Below are positions 47,083 to 55,860 of a stretch of DNA of 64,000 nucleotides, piece after piece. How positions within the stretch are numbered: position 1 is the stretch's first letter; every line of letters begins with the position of its first letter. Made by a program: the position numbers and the translations under genes. The stretch covers positions 868,001 through 932,000 of the forward strand of contig NZ_CP036515.1 of the NCBI RefSeq assembly GCF_004323635.1. The letters are read 5' to 3'. The notes below the pieces were generated by a model. That model worked only from the letters and a program-made list of their open reading frames with translations. It was not told the DNA's origin and made no database searches. This stretch comes from Lichenihabitans psoromatis. Its GTDB lineage: Bacteria > Pseudomonadota > Alphaproteobacteria > Rhizobiales > Beijerinckiaceae.

Positions 47083-47364
47083 GTTTACCTGTCTAAATTC
47101 GGCTGAGTGCCAAGCGGCAGCTAAACTGGCCGGCGGCGAAGTCCTCGTTGCGCATCTACGCGATGCCCCGCAGACGGACGATCCAAGTTGCTGATTAGGG
47201 TGGACTCCGGTCTGATCGTTTATCGATCTTGAAGGTCCACAATCTGGCCGCGCCTCAACGTCAGCTACCGGCGCATAGCTGAGTCTGCTATTGCCCAGTG
47301 CGCTTAGCTAGACAGCCGCACTAATTGCCATTTTAACTCATTCCAGTCGGTTTTAAGCTTTGCT
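47083..47364. other. Gene-free spacer between the marR and lacI-type genes
   Basis: Both flanking genes are on the minus strand. No supported frame, repeat or terminator was found. Confidence 0.4.
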
Positions 47365-48384
47365 TTATCGGGCGGAGTCTTTTTGCGGGGTACAGCTTTC
47401 GCCGAGGATCAGGGCTGGTTGGAAAACAACATGACGGGGTGGCCCCCCGCTACCCCTGGTCATTCGATCGACGAGAAGGCGTAAGGCCTCATTCGTCATG
47501 TCGATCACCGGGTGTTCGGTGCGGGTCAGGCGGGGCCGAAGAGCCCCAATCCCCGGGATCGTGTCGGTCGAGGCGATCGAAATGTCGTCAGGGCATTTGA
47601 GCCCGAGGTCGGCCAGAGCCCGCATGACGCCTAGCGCCATGACACCACTCGCGGCGTAAAGGGCGGTGGGCCGGTCCGGACGATCGATGATCTCACGAGC
47701 GACCGAATAGGCGACGTCCTCGCGGAACTCGCCAGAGCGGACGTGTTCGGGGCGAGGCACCAGACCGCGTGCTGCCATCGCGTCCTGCAGCCCTTCCAGG
47801 CGTCCGCGCCCGGTCGTCAGATGGGGAGGCCCCGTGATGGTACCGATCGCGCGGTGACCGAGGTCGAGAAGATAGTTGGTGACTTGCCGCGCGGCCGACA
47901 CGTTGTCGATTGTCACGCTATCGGAGCGGCCATCGTCGGCGAGACGCCCGAACTGAACCATCGGGATCGCATGGCCGTCGGGGTCACGCAGGTCGCCCCG
48001 GACAGTGCTGTCCACCGGGACCAGCAAAATCCCATCACACGAGAGCGCACGGATGCGGGCCAGGATCCGACGCTCTTTATCGGGCTTCTCGTCGCTATTG
48101 AAGATCACCAGAGAGTAGCCCCATGCCGCGACGGCGGCTTCGGCCGAGCACACGACCCTGGCGAAGAATGGATTGGCGAGGTCGGACACCACGAGGGCGA
48201 TCAACTGACTGCGACCCGACTTCAGATTGCGGGCAGCTGATGAAGGCGCATAGGCGAGGCTTGCGATCGCCGCGGTGACGCGCGCGCGCAGCTCGGGGCT
48301 GACGAAGGCGCTTTCGTTGACCACCGCCGAGACGGTTGCGGTCGATACATTTGCGGCCTTGGCGACATCTTTGATCGTAGCCAA
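47365..48384 (-). CDS. LacI-family transcriptional regulator
   Basis: 339 residues. The headpiece MATIKDVAKAANVSTATVSA and the hinge YAPSSAARNLKSGRSQLIAL are canonical. The effector domain is like periplasmic sugar-binding proteins (VVSDLANPFFARVV, TIDNVSAARQVTNYLLDLGH). It is divergent from the first sugar importer operon, 158 bp away, and two similar sequences in the gap are likely operators, so it should control that operon and itself. Confidence 0.93.
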   Translation of the reverse strand: MATIKDVAKAANVSTATVSAVVNESAFVSPELRARVTAAIASLAYAPSSAARNLKSGRSQLIALVVSDLANPFFARVVCSAEAAVAAWGYSLVIFNSDEKPDKERRILARIRALSCDGILLVPVDSTVRGDLRDPDGHAIPMVQFGRLADDGRSDSVTIDNVSAARQVTNYLLDLGHRAIGTITGPPHLTTGRGRLEGLQDAMAARGLVPRPEHVRSGEFREDVAYSVAREIIDRPDRPTALYAASGVMALGVMRALADLGLKCPDDISIASTDTIPGIGALRPRLTRTEHPVIDMTNEALRLLVDRMTRGSGGPPRHVVFQPALILGESCTPQKDSAR

Positions 48385-48396
48385 ACAATCTCTCAG

Positions 48397-48408
48397 CTAA
48401 TCGGTTCG
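48397..48408. promoter_or_regulatory. Predicted LacI-type operator half, near lacI
   Basis: CTAATCGGTTCG, 13 bp before the regulator's start. It matches the complement of the site at 48492-48505 in 11 of 12 positions, so a shared operator is likely. Confidence 0.42.
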
Positions 48409-48491
48409 CTCGCAGACTGGACAATCCACCACCGCAAGTCCAGGCTTTCCGTCTACTTCCTCTTGCAACGAGCGCATATTTCCGCAAGACT

Positions 48492-48505
48492 ATCGAAACG
48501 ATTAG
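48492..48505. promoter_or_regulatory. Predicted LacI-type operator, near the importer operon
   Basis: ATCGAAACGAT is symmetric around AAA and extends to CGAAACGATTAG, the reverse complement of the first site apart from one base. It lies about 40 bp before the GTG start of the binding-protein gene. Confidence 0.5.
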
Positions 48506-48542
48506 ATTAAGTTCGCTCAAGGCGACGGCGCGGGAGGGTGCA

Positions 48543-49487
48543 GTGCAGAACATAACAGTGATGGGTTTGATCGCCGGTTTAGCCATCACGGGCGGCATCG
48601 CCCATGCGGCCGACCAGCCGCTACTCGGCATCGTGTCGATCTCTGCGGTCGAGGCCAACAACGCGCGCTACATCGCGGGCGCGACGGCGGCCGCCAAGGA
48701 GGACGGCATGGCCGTCTCGGTCATCGATGCGGCCGGCAGCGCCGACCAGGCGAACTCGGCCATCCAGAACTTCGCAGGCCGAGGCGCTGCGGCGATCGTC
48801 GATATGGTGTTCCCGTGGTCCTCCATCGGGGCGGGTCTTGCGGCCGCCAAGGATGCTGGAGTGCCTGTGGTGACATGGGGCGGCGGGCTTGGCGGGTCGG
48901 TGGCGGCCACCAATGGGTCGGGTGCGCCGATCGCGCAGCCGGTCATCGACAAGATGGTCGCTGACATGGGCGGGAAAGGCGACCTTCTGGCGCTGACCTA
49001 TCGCACCGGAGAGGTGTGTCGCAACCGCGAGACGTTGCTCGACCAGGTCCTCACCAAGGATCCGGACATTAAGGTCACCAAGAACGAAGTTCGCATTCCT
49101 GGCTATTTCGAGGATGGCGCGCAATACGCCAACGCTTGGCTGGCGTCGCATCCGGCAGGCGAGGGTAAGCAGGCTATCTGGGGCTGTTGGGACGATCCGG
49201 CCATCGGCGCCATCGGCGCCCTGCGCCAGCAGAGCCGCGACGATGTCCTCGTGTACGGCGTAAACGGCAACGCGCAGGCGATCGAGAATATCAAGAACGG
49301 CCACATGACCGCGACCGCCTGGGAGGACAGCTACAAGGAAGGCTACCAGATGGTGAAGTTGCTGAAAGACATCAAAACTGCCGGCGCCGGATGGACCGCG
49401 AAGGCAGTCGAGGTCCCGGCCGTCCTGGTGACCAAGGACACGGTGGAGCAGTTCGTCAAGGCGCATCCTGACGCCACGGGCCAATAG
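48543..49487 (+). CDS. Sugar ABC transporter substrate-binding protein, system 1
   Basis: 314 residues from a GTG at 48543 with GGGAGGG close upstream. The signal peptide ends near GIAHAADQP. The mature protein has the ribose-binding-type (PBP1-like, Peripla_BP_4) fold with VSISAVEANNARYIAGATAA and DAAGSADQANSAIQNFAGRG. It should bind a sugar in the periplasm and hand it to the permease encoded three genes on. The ligand cannot be read. The next gene follows after 14 bp. Confidence 0.9.
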   Translation: MQNITVMGLIAGLAITGGIAHAADQPLLGIVSISAVEANNARYIAGATAAAKEDGMAVSVIDAAGSADQANSAIQNFAGRGAAAIVDMVFPWSSIGAGLAAAKDAGVPVVTWGGGLGGSVAATNGSGAPIAQPVIDKMVADMGGKGDLLALTYRTGEVCRNRETLLDQVLTKDPDIKVTKNEVRIPGYFEDGAQYANAWLASHPAGEGKQAIWGCWDDPAIGAIGALRQQSRDDVLVYGVNGNAQAIENIKNGHMTATAWEDSYKEGYQMVKLLKDIKTAGAGWTAKAVEVPAVLVTKDTVEQFVKAHPDATGQ

Positions 49488-49501
49488 AGCGCCGGGGCTT
49501 C

Positions 49502-51061
49502 ATGGCGGGATCGGCAGCAGCCGCAGTGGCGAAGTATTCAACGACCGCACCGTTGGTGAGCGCAGAGGGTATCGCTAAAGCATATGGCGGTGTTCAGGCC
49601 CTCAATGGGGTGTCGCTTTCGCTGTATCCCGGCGAGGTTCATGGGCTCGTCGGCGCCAACGGCGCCGGCAAGTCGACCCTCATTCGCGTGCTGGCCGGAC
49701 TGGTGCAGCCGGATGCGGGGACCATTCGCTACGAGGGGCAGCCGGTCACAATCCCGACTCCCCAAGCGGCAGGCGCGCTCGGGATGAATTTCATTCATCA
49801 GGAGCTCGCCTTCGTGCCCAGCATGAGCGTCGTGCAGAACATGATGCTCGGCCTCCCTAAGAAGACTCGCTTCGGGCTGATCGACTGGCGGGCCGTAGCC
49901 CGGGACGTCGCGCCCGTGGCCGCCAAAGTCGGCATCACGGCGCCGTTGTTCGCCAATGTAAAGGGCCTGTCCACCGCCGAGAACTGGTTGATCAACATCA
50001 CCCGGGCGTTGATCCGCCACGCCCGGCTCATTGTCATGGACGAGCCGACTGCCTCTTTGTCGGCAAGCGAGAGCGAAAAGCTTTTCAGCATCGTCGAGGA
50101 GCTCGCCCGTTCGGGCGTGGCTATTCTCTACGTCTCGCACCGGCTCGACGAGGTTCTACGGCTCTGTCACCGCGCGACGGCGTTCCGTGATGGGCTGTCG
50201 GTCGCGACGATCGACAAGCCCAACCTGACCCGCGCCGCACTCGTGCGCGCCATCGTGGGGCGACAAGTCGAACGCTTGGTCAAGACAGCAAGCGTGCCAT
50301 CGCGGGAAACACCGGTGCTGAGCGTCCGCGATCTTGCGCGGTACCCGCGCGTGAAGGGGGTCAGTTTCAACCTCCACCGGGGCGAAGTGCTGGGTATCGG
50401 CGGTCTGGTGGGCGCCGGCCGCACCGAACTCGCCCGCCTCATCTACGGCGCCGATCGCAGCGATGCCGGATCCATGACGCTGGAGGGCCGCCCCTTCGCG
50501 CCGCACTCGCCGGCCGCTGCCGTCAAGGCGGGGCTTGGGCTCGTGCCCGAAGAGCGGCGGGCCGAGGGGCTGCTGCTGACCAAAAGCGTCGCCTTCAACC
50601 TGCAACTCGCCAACCTGGCTCGCATCGTCCGTCATCGGGCCCTGCCGCTGATCGACGGTCGGCGGCGCACCGCACTGTCTTTTGAAATTGTGCGCGATCT
50701 CGCGGTCAAGACCCCGTCGGTCGAGACCCCAGTCGGTCGGCTCAGCGGGGGCAACCAGCAGAAGGTGGTGATCGGGCGCTGGCTGCTACGCGGCCCCAAG
50801 GTGCTAATCCTCGACGAGCCGACGCGGGGCGTCGACATCGGGGCGCGGGGCGAAATCCACCGGCTGATCCGCGATCTGGCCACCAAGGGCATGGCGGTGC
50901 TGGTTATCTCGTCCGAGCCGGATGAGTTGCCCGACCTTTGCGACCGTGTGCTGGTCATGGCGGAAGGCCGCATCGTGCGCGAACTCGATGGCGACGCGGT
51001 CAGCCGCAATGCAATCATCGAAGCCAGCTACGCCGAACCCGTTTTTGCAGGACCTTCGTGA
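49502..51061 (+). CDS. Sugar ABC transporter ATP-binding protein (RbsA/MglA-type, two domains), system 1
   Basis: 519 residues with two ABC halves. Half 1 has Walker A GANGAGKSTLI and VMDEPTASLS. The signature region is degenerate (NVKGLSTAENWLINITRALI), which is usual for one half of this class. Half 2 has the degenerate Walker A GLVGAGRTELARL, the signature LSGGNQQKVVIGRWL and LILDEPTRGVDIGARGEIH. It energises carbohydrate import. The stop shares one base with the permease start (TGATG). Confidence 0.93.
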   Translation: MAGSAAAAVAKYSTTAPLVSAEGIAKAYGGVQALNGVSLSLYPGEVHGLVGANGAGKSTLIRVLAGLVQPDAGTIRYEGQPVTIPTPQAAGALGMNFIHQELAFVPSMSVVQNMMLGLPKKTRFGLIDWRAVARDVAPVAAKVGITAPLFANVKGLSTAENWLINITRALIRHARLIVMDEPTASLSASESEKLFSIVEELARSGVAILYVSHRLDEVLRLCHRATAFRDGLSVATIDKPNLTRAALVRAIVGRQVERLVKTASVPSRETPVLSVRDLARYPRVKGVSFNLHRGEVLGIGGLVGAGRTELARLIYGADRSDAGSMTLEGRPFAPHSPAAAVKAGLGLVPEERRAEGLLLTKSVAFNLQLANLARIVRHRALPLIDGRRRTALSFEIVRDLAVKTPSVETPVGRLSGGNQQKVVIGRWLLRGPKVLILDEPTRGVDIGARGEIHRLIRDLATKGMAVLVISSEPDELPDLCDRVLVMAEGRIVRELDGDAVSRNAIIEASYAEPVFAGPS

Positions 51062-52056
51062 TGAGCGCCATCGTGACTTCCAACCGCCGCCTATCGCCCG
51101 GTGCCAAGGCGTCGCTGGGGTTCTTCGCCCGTTACGCCACGATCCTGGGGCTTTGCGCCATGATCGTCGCCTTCTCGGTGCTGTCGCCCCGCGCGTTCCC
51201 GACCATCAACAACTTTACCAACGTCCTGAACCAGGCCTCCCTCGCAATGATCATCGCGGCTGGGCTGACGCTCGCGGTCGTGGTCGGTGAACTCGATCTG
51301 TCGATCGGCTTCGCGGCCAGCCTCCATGGCATCCTGGTCACAGGACTCATCGTCTCGAGCAAGCTGCCGATCCCGCTCGCGGTGCTGATCGTGCTCCTTG
51401 CCGGCGCGCTCATCGGCCTCGTCAACGGGCTGATCGTCACCAAGATCCGGGTCAATTCGGTGATCGCGACGCTCGGGGTCGGCACCATCCTGACCGGCCT
51501 TGCCTTCGCGTATTCGGCGGGTGTGCCGATCGTCGCGGGTGTCCCCGAGGCCTTCCTGCAGCTGTCGCTCGGCCGCTGGCTGTTCGGTATTCCCAATAAC
51601 ATCGTGGTGGTGGTCGTTATCGTGGGCGGGCTTTGGGTGCTGGTCGAGCGCACCGCGCTGGGCCAGGAGATTCAGGCAGTCGGGGGCAATCCGGCGGCCG
51701 CGCGCCTTGCCGGGATCGACGTCGACCACATCAAGATCCTCGGCTTCATGATCTCCGGCACCTGCGCGGCGCTGACCGGCATCCTGCTCGCCTCGCGCCT
51801 GGGCAGCGGTACCGCGAGCGCCGCCGACAGCTACCTTTTGACGGCTTTCGCGGCGGTGTTCCTCGGATCGGCCACCTTGCGGGATGGCGACTTCCACGTT
51901 CTGGGCACGCTGATCGGTGCTCTCATCATCGCGTTCGGATTCAACGGGCTGAACATTTTCGGGGCGCCGACCTTCTCGCAATACATGCTGCAGGGCGCCA
52001 TCCTCATCGTCGCCGTGGGCCTGTCGAGCCTCGGCCGCTCCATCGCAGAGAGTTGA
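51061..52056 (+). CDS. Sugar ABC transporter permease (RbsC-type), system 1
   Basis: 331 residues from MSAIVTSNRRLSPGAKASLG, 8-10 helices. The family signatures GELDLSIGFAASLHGI, GLIVTKIRVNSVIATLGVGT and AVGGNPAAARLAGIDV are present. It forms the homodimeric membrane channel of importer 1. Four bases separate its stop from the start of the next gene. Confidence 0.93.
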   Translation: MSAIVTSNRRLSPGAKASLGFFARYATILGLCAMIVAFSVLSPRAFPTINNFTNVLNQASLAMIIAAGLTLAVVVGELDLSIGFAASLHGILVTGLIVSSKLPIPLAVLIVLLAGALIGLVNGLIVTKIRVNSVIATLGVGTILTGLAFAYSAGVPIVAGVPEAFLQLSLGRWLFGIPNNIVVVVVIVGGLWVLVERTALGQEIQAVGGNPAAARLAGIDVDHIKILGFMISGTCAALTGILLASRLGSGTASAADSYLLTAFAAVFLGSATLRDGDFHVLGTLIGALIIAFGFNGLNIFGAPTFSQYMLQGAILIVAVGLSSLGRSIAES

Positions 52057-52060
52057 AGCC

Positions 52061-52900
52061 ATGAGCGAACCATCCTCCCTCTGGGACGTCCAGGTCATCG
52101 AATTCGCCCGTTCGCGACAGCAGCGGATGGTAGGGCTGATCCATGGCGCGTCATTCGACGAAGTGCATGACCTGCCCTTCTCCTTCGTGCTGGCGCGCCG
52201 GGCGGATAGAATCGTGCTGTGCGACACCGGCTTCATGCGCGAGGGCAGCGGCGAAGCGATCGCGATCAAGTTCGACGTGCCGTACTGGATCTCCCCGCTG
52301 CGCATGCTGGCCGAGATAGGCGTCGGCCCCGACGACGTCACGGACATCGTTCTCAGCCACGCGCATTTCGACCATATGGGATCGATCGGCAAATTCCCAA
52401 AAGCGCGCCTCCACATCCAAAAGCGGGAGATCCTGAGTTGGCACGAGGCCTTGGCGCTGCCGCCGGCCTTCGGCTTCCTTACCGAAATCATCAATCCCGA
52501 TGATCTGCGTCATGCATTTAATGCGGCGGTGGAGCATCGCCTTAATCTCGTCGACGGCGATGTCGATGATCTGCTCCCCGGCCTTCACGTGCGGCTCGGG
52601 GAGGGCCACACCATGGGCCAGCAGTTCATTATCCTCGAAACCGCCCGGGGCAGCCTCGTCGTGTCAGGCGATTGCGTCTATTCGAGCCGCAACATCTGCG
52701 GCCACGACCACAGCGGCGTCTACGTGCCCCTGACAAATGCCATCGGCTCCGCTTGGGACCAGCTCAAGACGATCGATCGCATCAACAAGGCCATCAAAGG
52801 CGATCTCGACCGCCTGATCATCCTGCATGATGTAGAACGATGGAAAGGGCGCCCCGTGATCAAAGAGATCGAGGGGTTCCGGATTGTGCAGGCATCCTGA
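52061..52900 (+). CDS. Metallo-beta-lactamase-fold hydrolase (lactonase-like)
   Basis: 279 residues. The metal motif HxHxDH is seen as LSHAHFDHMGS. A further His is in GEGHTMGQQ and an Asp in VVSGDCVYSS, and the C-terminal HDVERW supplies the last ligand. This is the AHL-lactonase/AttM-like branch, which opens lactone rings. In a sugar operon a sugar-acid lactone is the likely substrate, with the SDR dehydrogenase at 53721-54497 making the lactone. Quorum-signal lactonase activity is an alternative. Confidence 0.85.
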   Translation: MSEPSSLWDVQVIEFARSRQQRMVGLIHGASFDEVHDLPFSFVLARRADRIVLCDTGFMREGSGEAIAIKFDVPYWISPLRMLAEIGVGPDDVTDIVLSHAHFDHMGSIGKFPKARLHIQKREILSWHEALALPPAFGFLTEIINPDDLRHAFNAAVEHRLNLVDGDVDDLLPGLHVRLGEGHTMGQQFIILETARGSLVVSGDCVYSSRNICGHDHSGVYVPLTNAIGSAWDQLKTIDRINKAIKGDLDRLIILHDVERWKGRPVIKEIEGFRIVQAS

Positions 52901-53720
52901 CGCAAGGCGGCGTGATCAGTGGGCAAAGGCAATCCACTGCTTCGGTCAAGCTGACCTTTGCAGGGAGACGAAAGTCTTTCGGTCAAACGATGGCAGAGGT
53001 GTCCTAAACAATGCCGGGTGGGCGAGGGTCATATATTCTGCCCATGGCGATTGAGATCGCGCTGTTCACGGTGTGATCCCCTAACATCCACGCCCTGCGG
53101 TCGATCAGTTCCTCCCGGACAGAACGGAACCTCCGGAGCTTCTACAAACCGCAGAAACGATGACAGTGGGCGGAGACAAAATGTACGGAGTCGGGCAAGT
53201 CCTCAATATCTTTTCCTGGCGCATCCTAGCCGAAAAGCGGAAAGGCCTTTTTGAGAAAGAGAACCAAGAAAGCGCCGTCTCAGCGGTGACCAGTAATTTC
53301 GGGAACATGGCAAAGATCGCATCCAGATTGCGCTCCTCTTTCGACCTCGAAAGCAAGACTCGGAATGTCGTTGCGACGCGCCGCAGCCATGAAAGCGTGC
53401 AACATAGACGGTCCCTACCCCCCCGCCGCTCAGCTTTTTGGCTGACACTCTTGGTCCGCTGAGTTCAAACCTTTCTCATGGAGCACGCATCTGGCTCAAG
53501 ACGAGTTGGTTGGGTGAAATGACCACCAAGGTAACAGCTCGATGCTCTGGCGTCCGGCAGTTGCACGATGTCATAGTAGGTCCTGCCTCAAAATGTGATG
53601 TCACGCAGCAATGAGGAAGCGCACTATGCGAGAGTGCCTGACACCGCTCGCTAGATAAAGTGTTACCGGCCGTCACCGTGAGCCGAAGGCCGGCGGCCGC
53701 GATCGTATAAACGGATCGAG
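52901..53720. other. 820-bp region without a confident gene
   Basis: A 93-codon plus frame at 53181-53462 starts MYGVGQVLNIFSWRILAEKR with GGAG 6 bp upstream, but has no recognised family and an Arg-rich end. It is noted as a possible hypothetical gene only. A weak copy of the dispersed element lies at 53610-53637. Confidence 0.35.
53610..53637 (-). repeat. Dispersed stress-island element, diverged copy 11
   Basis: The plus strand contains ATGAGGAAGCGCACTATGCG followed by AGAGTGCC. It is the only copy seen outside the 7.9-31.8 kb island and it is weak. No gene starts next to it in the usual orientation. Confidence 0.35.
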
Positions 53721-54497
53721 TTATCGGACCCCGATGCCCGCTGTCAGGCCACCATCGATCAGATAGTCGCCGCCTGTGCAGAAGCCGGCGCGCGGGCCAG
53801 CCAGGAAGACGATCATCTCGGCCACTTCCTCGGCTTCGGCGATCCGGCCGAGCGGGTGGGCGTCCCCGAACCGGCGGAACACCGCCTCGATATCAACATC
53901 CGGGCCGTCGAAATGCCGCGCCGCCATCGCCAGCATGGGGGTTCGCACCGAGCCGGGGCTGACAGAATTGACCCGGATGTTGTCGAATGCGTGATCGAGC
54001 GCCATGGCGCGCGTCAGCGCGTGGATCGCGCCCTTGGTGGCCACATAGGCGGCAACGCCCTGCTGGCAGGCGTGACCTTGGACGGAGGCCAGGTTGACGA
54101 TAGAGCCCCCGCCGCGTTTGCGAAGGGCAGGAATACCGAAATGGCCGGTGAGGTAGATCGAGCCAACATTGACGGATAGGCACCTCGTCCATGTCGCAAC
54201 ATCGGTCTCGACAACCGTGCCGAAGGGATGGATGGCGGCCGCGTTCACAATGATGTCAATGCCGCCGAAGCGCTCGACGGTGTCCGCGACACAGCCCTCG
54301 ACCTCAGCCGGCACCGCCATGTCGGCCCGCCGAACCACGGCATCGGGGATTCTGGCGACGAGGGCCGCGTTGGCGGCCTCATCAATGCCGCAGGCGAGGA
54401 CACGCGCCCCGAGATTGACCAGACGAACGCATGTCGCGGCTGCCACCCCCGACGTGCCGGTAACCAACGCGATCTTGCCCTCCATCTCCCGTACCAT
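53721..54497 (-). CDS. SDR-family dehydrogenase (sugar/polyol type)
   Basis: 258 residues. The catalytic residues are in NLASVQG (Ser) and AAYVATKGA (Tyr-x3-Lys), and NAAAIHPFG carries the Asn region. The cofactor loop is unusual: VTGTSGVAAATC is one residue shorter than TGxxxGxG and lacks the last Gly. The acidic GIDE segment that follows suggests NAD rather than NADP. The start MVREMEGKIALVTG has GAGGGAG 8 bp upstream. It likely oxidises a sugar or sugar alcohol. It is divergent from the dehydratase gene, with shared operators in the gap. Confidence 0.87.
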   Translation of the reverse strand: MVREMEGKIALVTGTSGVAAATCVRLVNLGARVLACGIDEAANAALVARIPDAVVRRADMAVPAEVEGCVADTVERFGGIDIIVNAAAIHPFGTVVETDVATWTRCLSVNVGSIYLTGHFGIPALRKRGGGSIVNLASVQGHACQQGVAAYVATKGAIHALTRAMALDHAFDNIRVNSVSPGSVRTPMLAMAARHFDGPDVDIEAVFRRFGDAHPLGRIAEAEEVAEMIVFLAGPRAGFCTGGDYLIDGGLTAGIGVR

Positions 54498-54523
54498 CGC
54501 TCACTCCCTCATTCGCTATATCG

Positions 54524-54531
54524 TTGGACCA
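54524..54531. promoter_or_regulatory. GntR-type operator candidate A (TTGGACCA)
   Basis: TTGGACCA, 27 bp upstream of the SDR start on the minus strand. It is one of three related words in the divergent 180-bp gap (others at 54591 and 54615). Confidence 0.38.
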
Positions 54532-54590
54532 CGCCGGCGTAGCCAACAGTCACTTGACGATAATGTACCTATAGAACCGACCCTCAGCAA

Positions 54591-54599
54591 TGGACCAAA
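54591..54599. promoter_or_regulatory. GntR-type operator candidate B (TGGACCAAA)
   Basis: Contains TGGACCAA, the same word as the centre of site C, 16 bp away from it. The pair may form one double operator. Confidence 0.4.
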
Positions 54600-54604
54600 C
54601 GGCG

Positions 54605-54633
54605 TTGACAGATTTTGGTCCAACAAATACCTT
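54605..54633 (+). promoter_or_regulatory. Predicted promoter with embedded operator C (TTGGTCCAA)
   Basis: TTGACA at 54605-54610, 17 bp, then TACCTT at 54628-54633 form a plausible sigma-70 promoter for the dehydratase gene at 54678. The spacer holds TTGGTCCAA at 54615-54623, a 9-bp palindrome of the GntR/FadR type (TTGGT...ACCAA). Bound regulator would block the promoter. The gene at 55861 encodes the likely regulator. Confidence 0.5.
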
Positions 54634-54677
54634 CGAGACACTCGGGCTGAGGGTCGAGATTCGGGAGATGCGCGTCC

Positions 54678-55778
54678 ATGAAACTGGGCTTCGGGCTGTA
54701 CCGTCACATGCTGGATGACGCGCATTTCGCCTTCGCCCGGCAATGCGGCGCAACCCACATCGTCGTGCATATGTGCGACTACTTCCGCGGCAACGACCAG
54801 ACCACACGTGCCGACCAGCCGGTCGGCGACGGATCTGGGTGGGGCATCGCCGAGGGACGCGTGTGGGCGGTCGACGAACTCGTCGCCATCCGCGATGCGA
54901 TGGCGCACCATGATCTGATCTTTTACGCGGTCGAGAATTTCGACCCTGCCTTGTGGTCCGATATTCTGTTCGGTGGACCGCGCCGCGATGCCCAGATGGA
55001 GGGCGTGAAACAGCTTATTCGCAATGTAGGGGCGGCGGGCATTCAGGTGTTCGGCTATAATTTTAGCCTCGCGGGCGTTGCAGGGCGCGTCACCTCCAAC
55101 GGCGCCCGCGGCGGTGCGCCCTCGGTCGGACTGGACGGGCTCAACACCGTGACGCAGAGTCCAGTGCCCGCCAGCATGGCCTGGAACATGGTGGTCGACC
55201 CAGCAGCAGAGGGGGTTCGTGCCACTGTCCCCGCAGAGGCGCTTTGGGCAAACCTGCAATGGTTTTTGGACCGCATCCTGCCCGTCGCCGAGGAGGCCGG
55301 CGTCCGCATGGCCGCGCATCCGGACGACCCGCCACTCCCGATGGTTCGCCAGCAGCCTCGGCTGGTCTACCAGCCGCATCTTTATCAGCGCCTGCTTGAT
55401 CTCGGAAGCAGCCGCGCCAATGCGCTCGAATTCTGCGTCGGCACCGTCGCCGAAATGGCCGAGGGTGACGTCTACGAGACAGTCGCCCGGCATGCCCGCC
55501 AGGGAACCATCGCCTATGTGCACCTACGCAACGTACGCGGTCGTGTCCCCCATTATCACGAGACCTTCATCGACGAGGGAGACATCGACGTCCCCCGCGT
55601 GATCGAGCTGCTACGCGAGGCGGAGTTCGACGGCGTCGTCATACCGGACCACGCGCCGCAGATGAGCTGCGGCGCCCCCTGGCACGCCGGCATGGCCTTT
55701 GCTATGGGCTACCTGAACGCCCTCATCAGACCGGGCATCGCGACCCCGCCGTCGCGCGTCGTGGAGACTCGGCCGTGA
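54678..55778 (+). CDS. Mannonate dehydratase-like enzyme (UxuA family, TIM barrel)
   Basis: 366 residues from MKLGFGLYRHMLDDAHFAFA. The metal and substrate residues seen are in AAHPDDPPLP, ALEFCVGTVAEM, VHLRNVRG and the C-terminal VIPDHAPQM, the UxuA pattern. UxuA removes water from D-mannonate to give 2-keto-3-deoxygluconate. The same chemistry on another aldonate is possible. With the lactonase-like and SDR enzymes it would complete an oxidative sugar route; no KDG kinase or aldolase is in the window. Confidence 0.84.
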   Translation: MKLGFGLYRHMLDDAHFAFARQCGATHIVVHMCDYFRGNDQTTRADQPVGDGSGWGIAEGRVWAVDELVAIRDAMAHHDLIFYAVENFDPALWSDILFGGPRRDAQMEGVKQLIRNVGAAGIQVFGYNFSLAGVAGRVTSNGARGGAPSVGLDGLNTVTQSPVPASMAWNMVVDPAAEGVRATVPAEALWANLQWFLDRILPVAEEAGVRMAAHPDDPPLPMVRQQPRLVYQPHLYQRLLDLGSSRANALEFCVGTVAEMAEGDVYETVARHARQGTIAYVHLRNVRGRVPHYHETFIDEGDIDVPRVIELLREAEFDGVVIPDHAPQMSCGAPWHAGMAFAMGYLNALIRPGIATPPSRVVETRP

Positions 55779-55860
55779 CCGCCGCGCTCGGACGCTCCCG
55801 CCCGGTGCTGGACGGCGACAGGATCACCGTCCGCATGGTCCAGCGGTCCGGAATCGTGTG

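Noticed and set aside
51091..52494. Minus-strand open frame of 467 codons across the importer 1 permease and lactonase-like genes
   Set aside because: Charged, repetitive translation with no family; both plus-strand genes there have clear motifs. A GC-rich codon-shadow effect.
53181..53462. Possible 93-codon gene
   Set aside because: Has GGAG near the ATG, but no family and an Arg/Ser-rich end typical of non-coding GC-rich frames.
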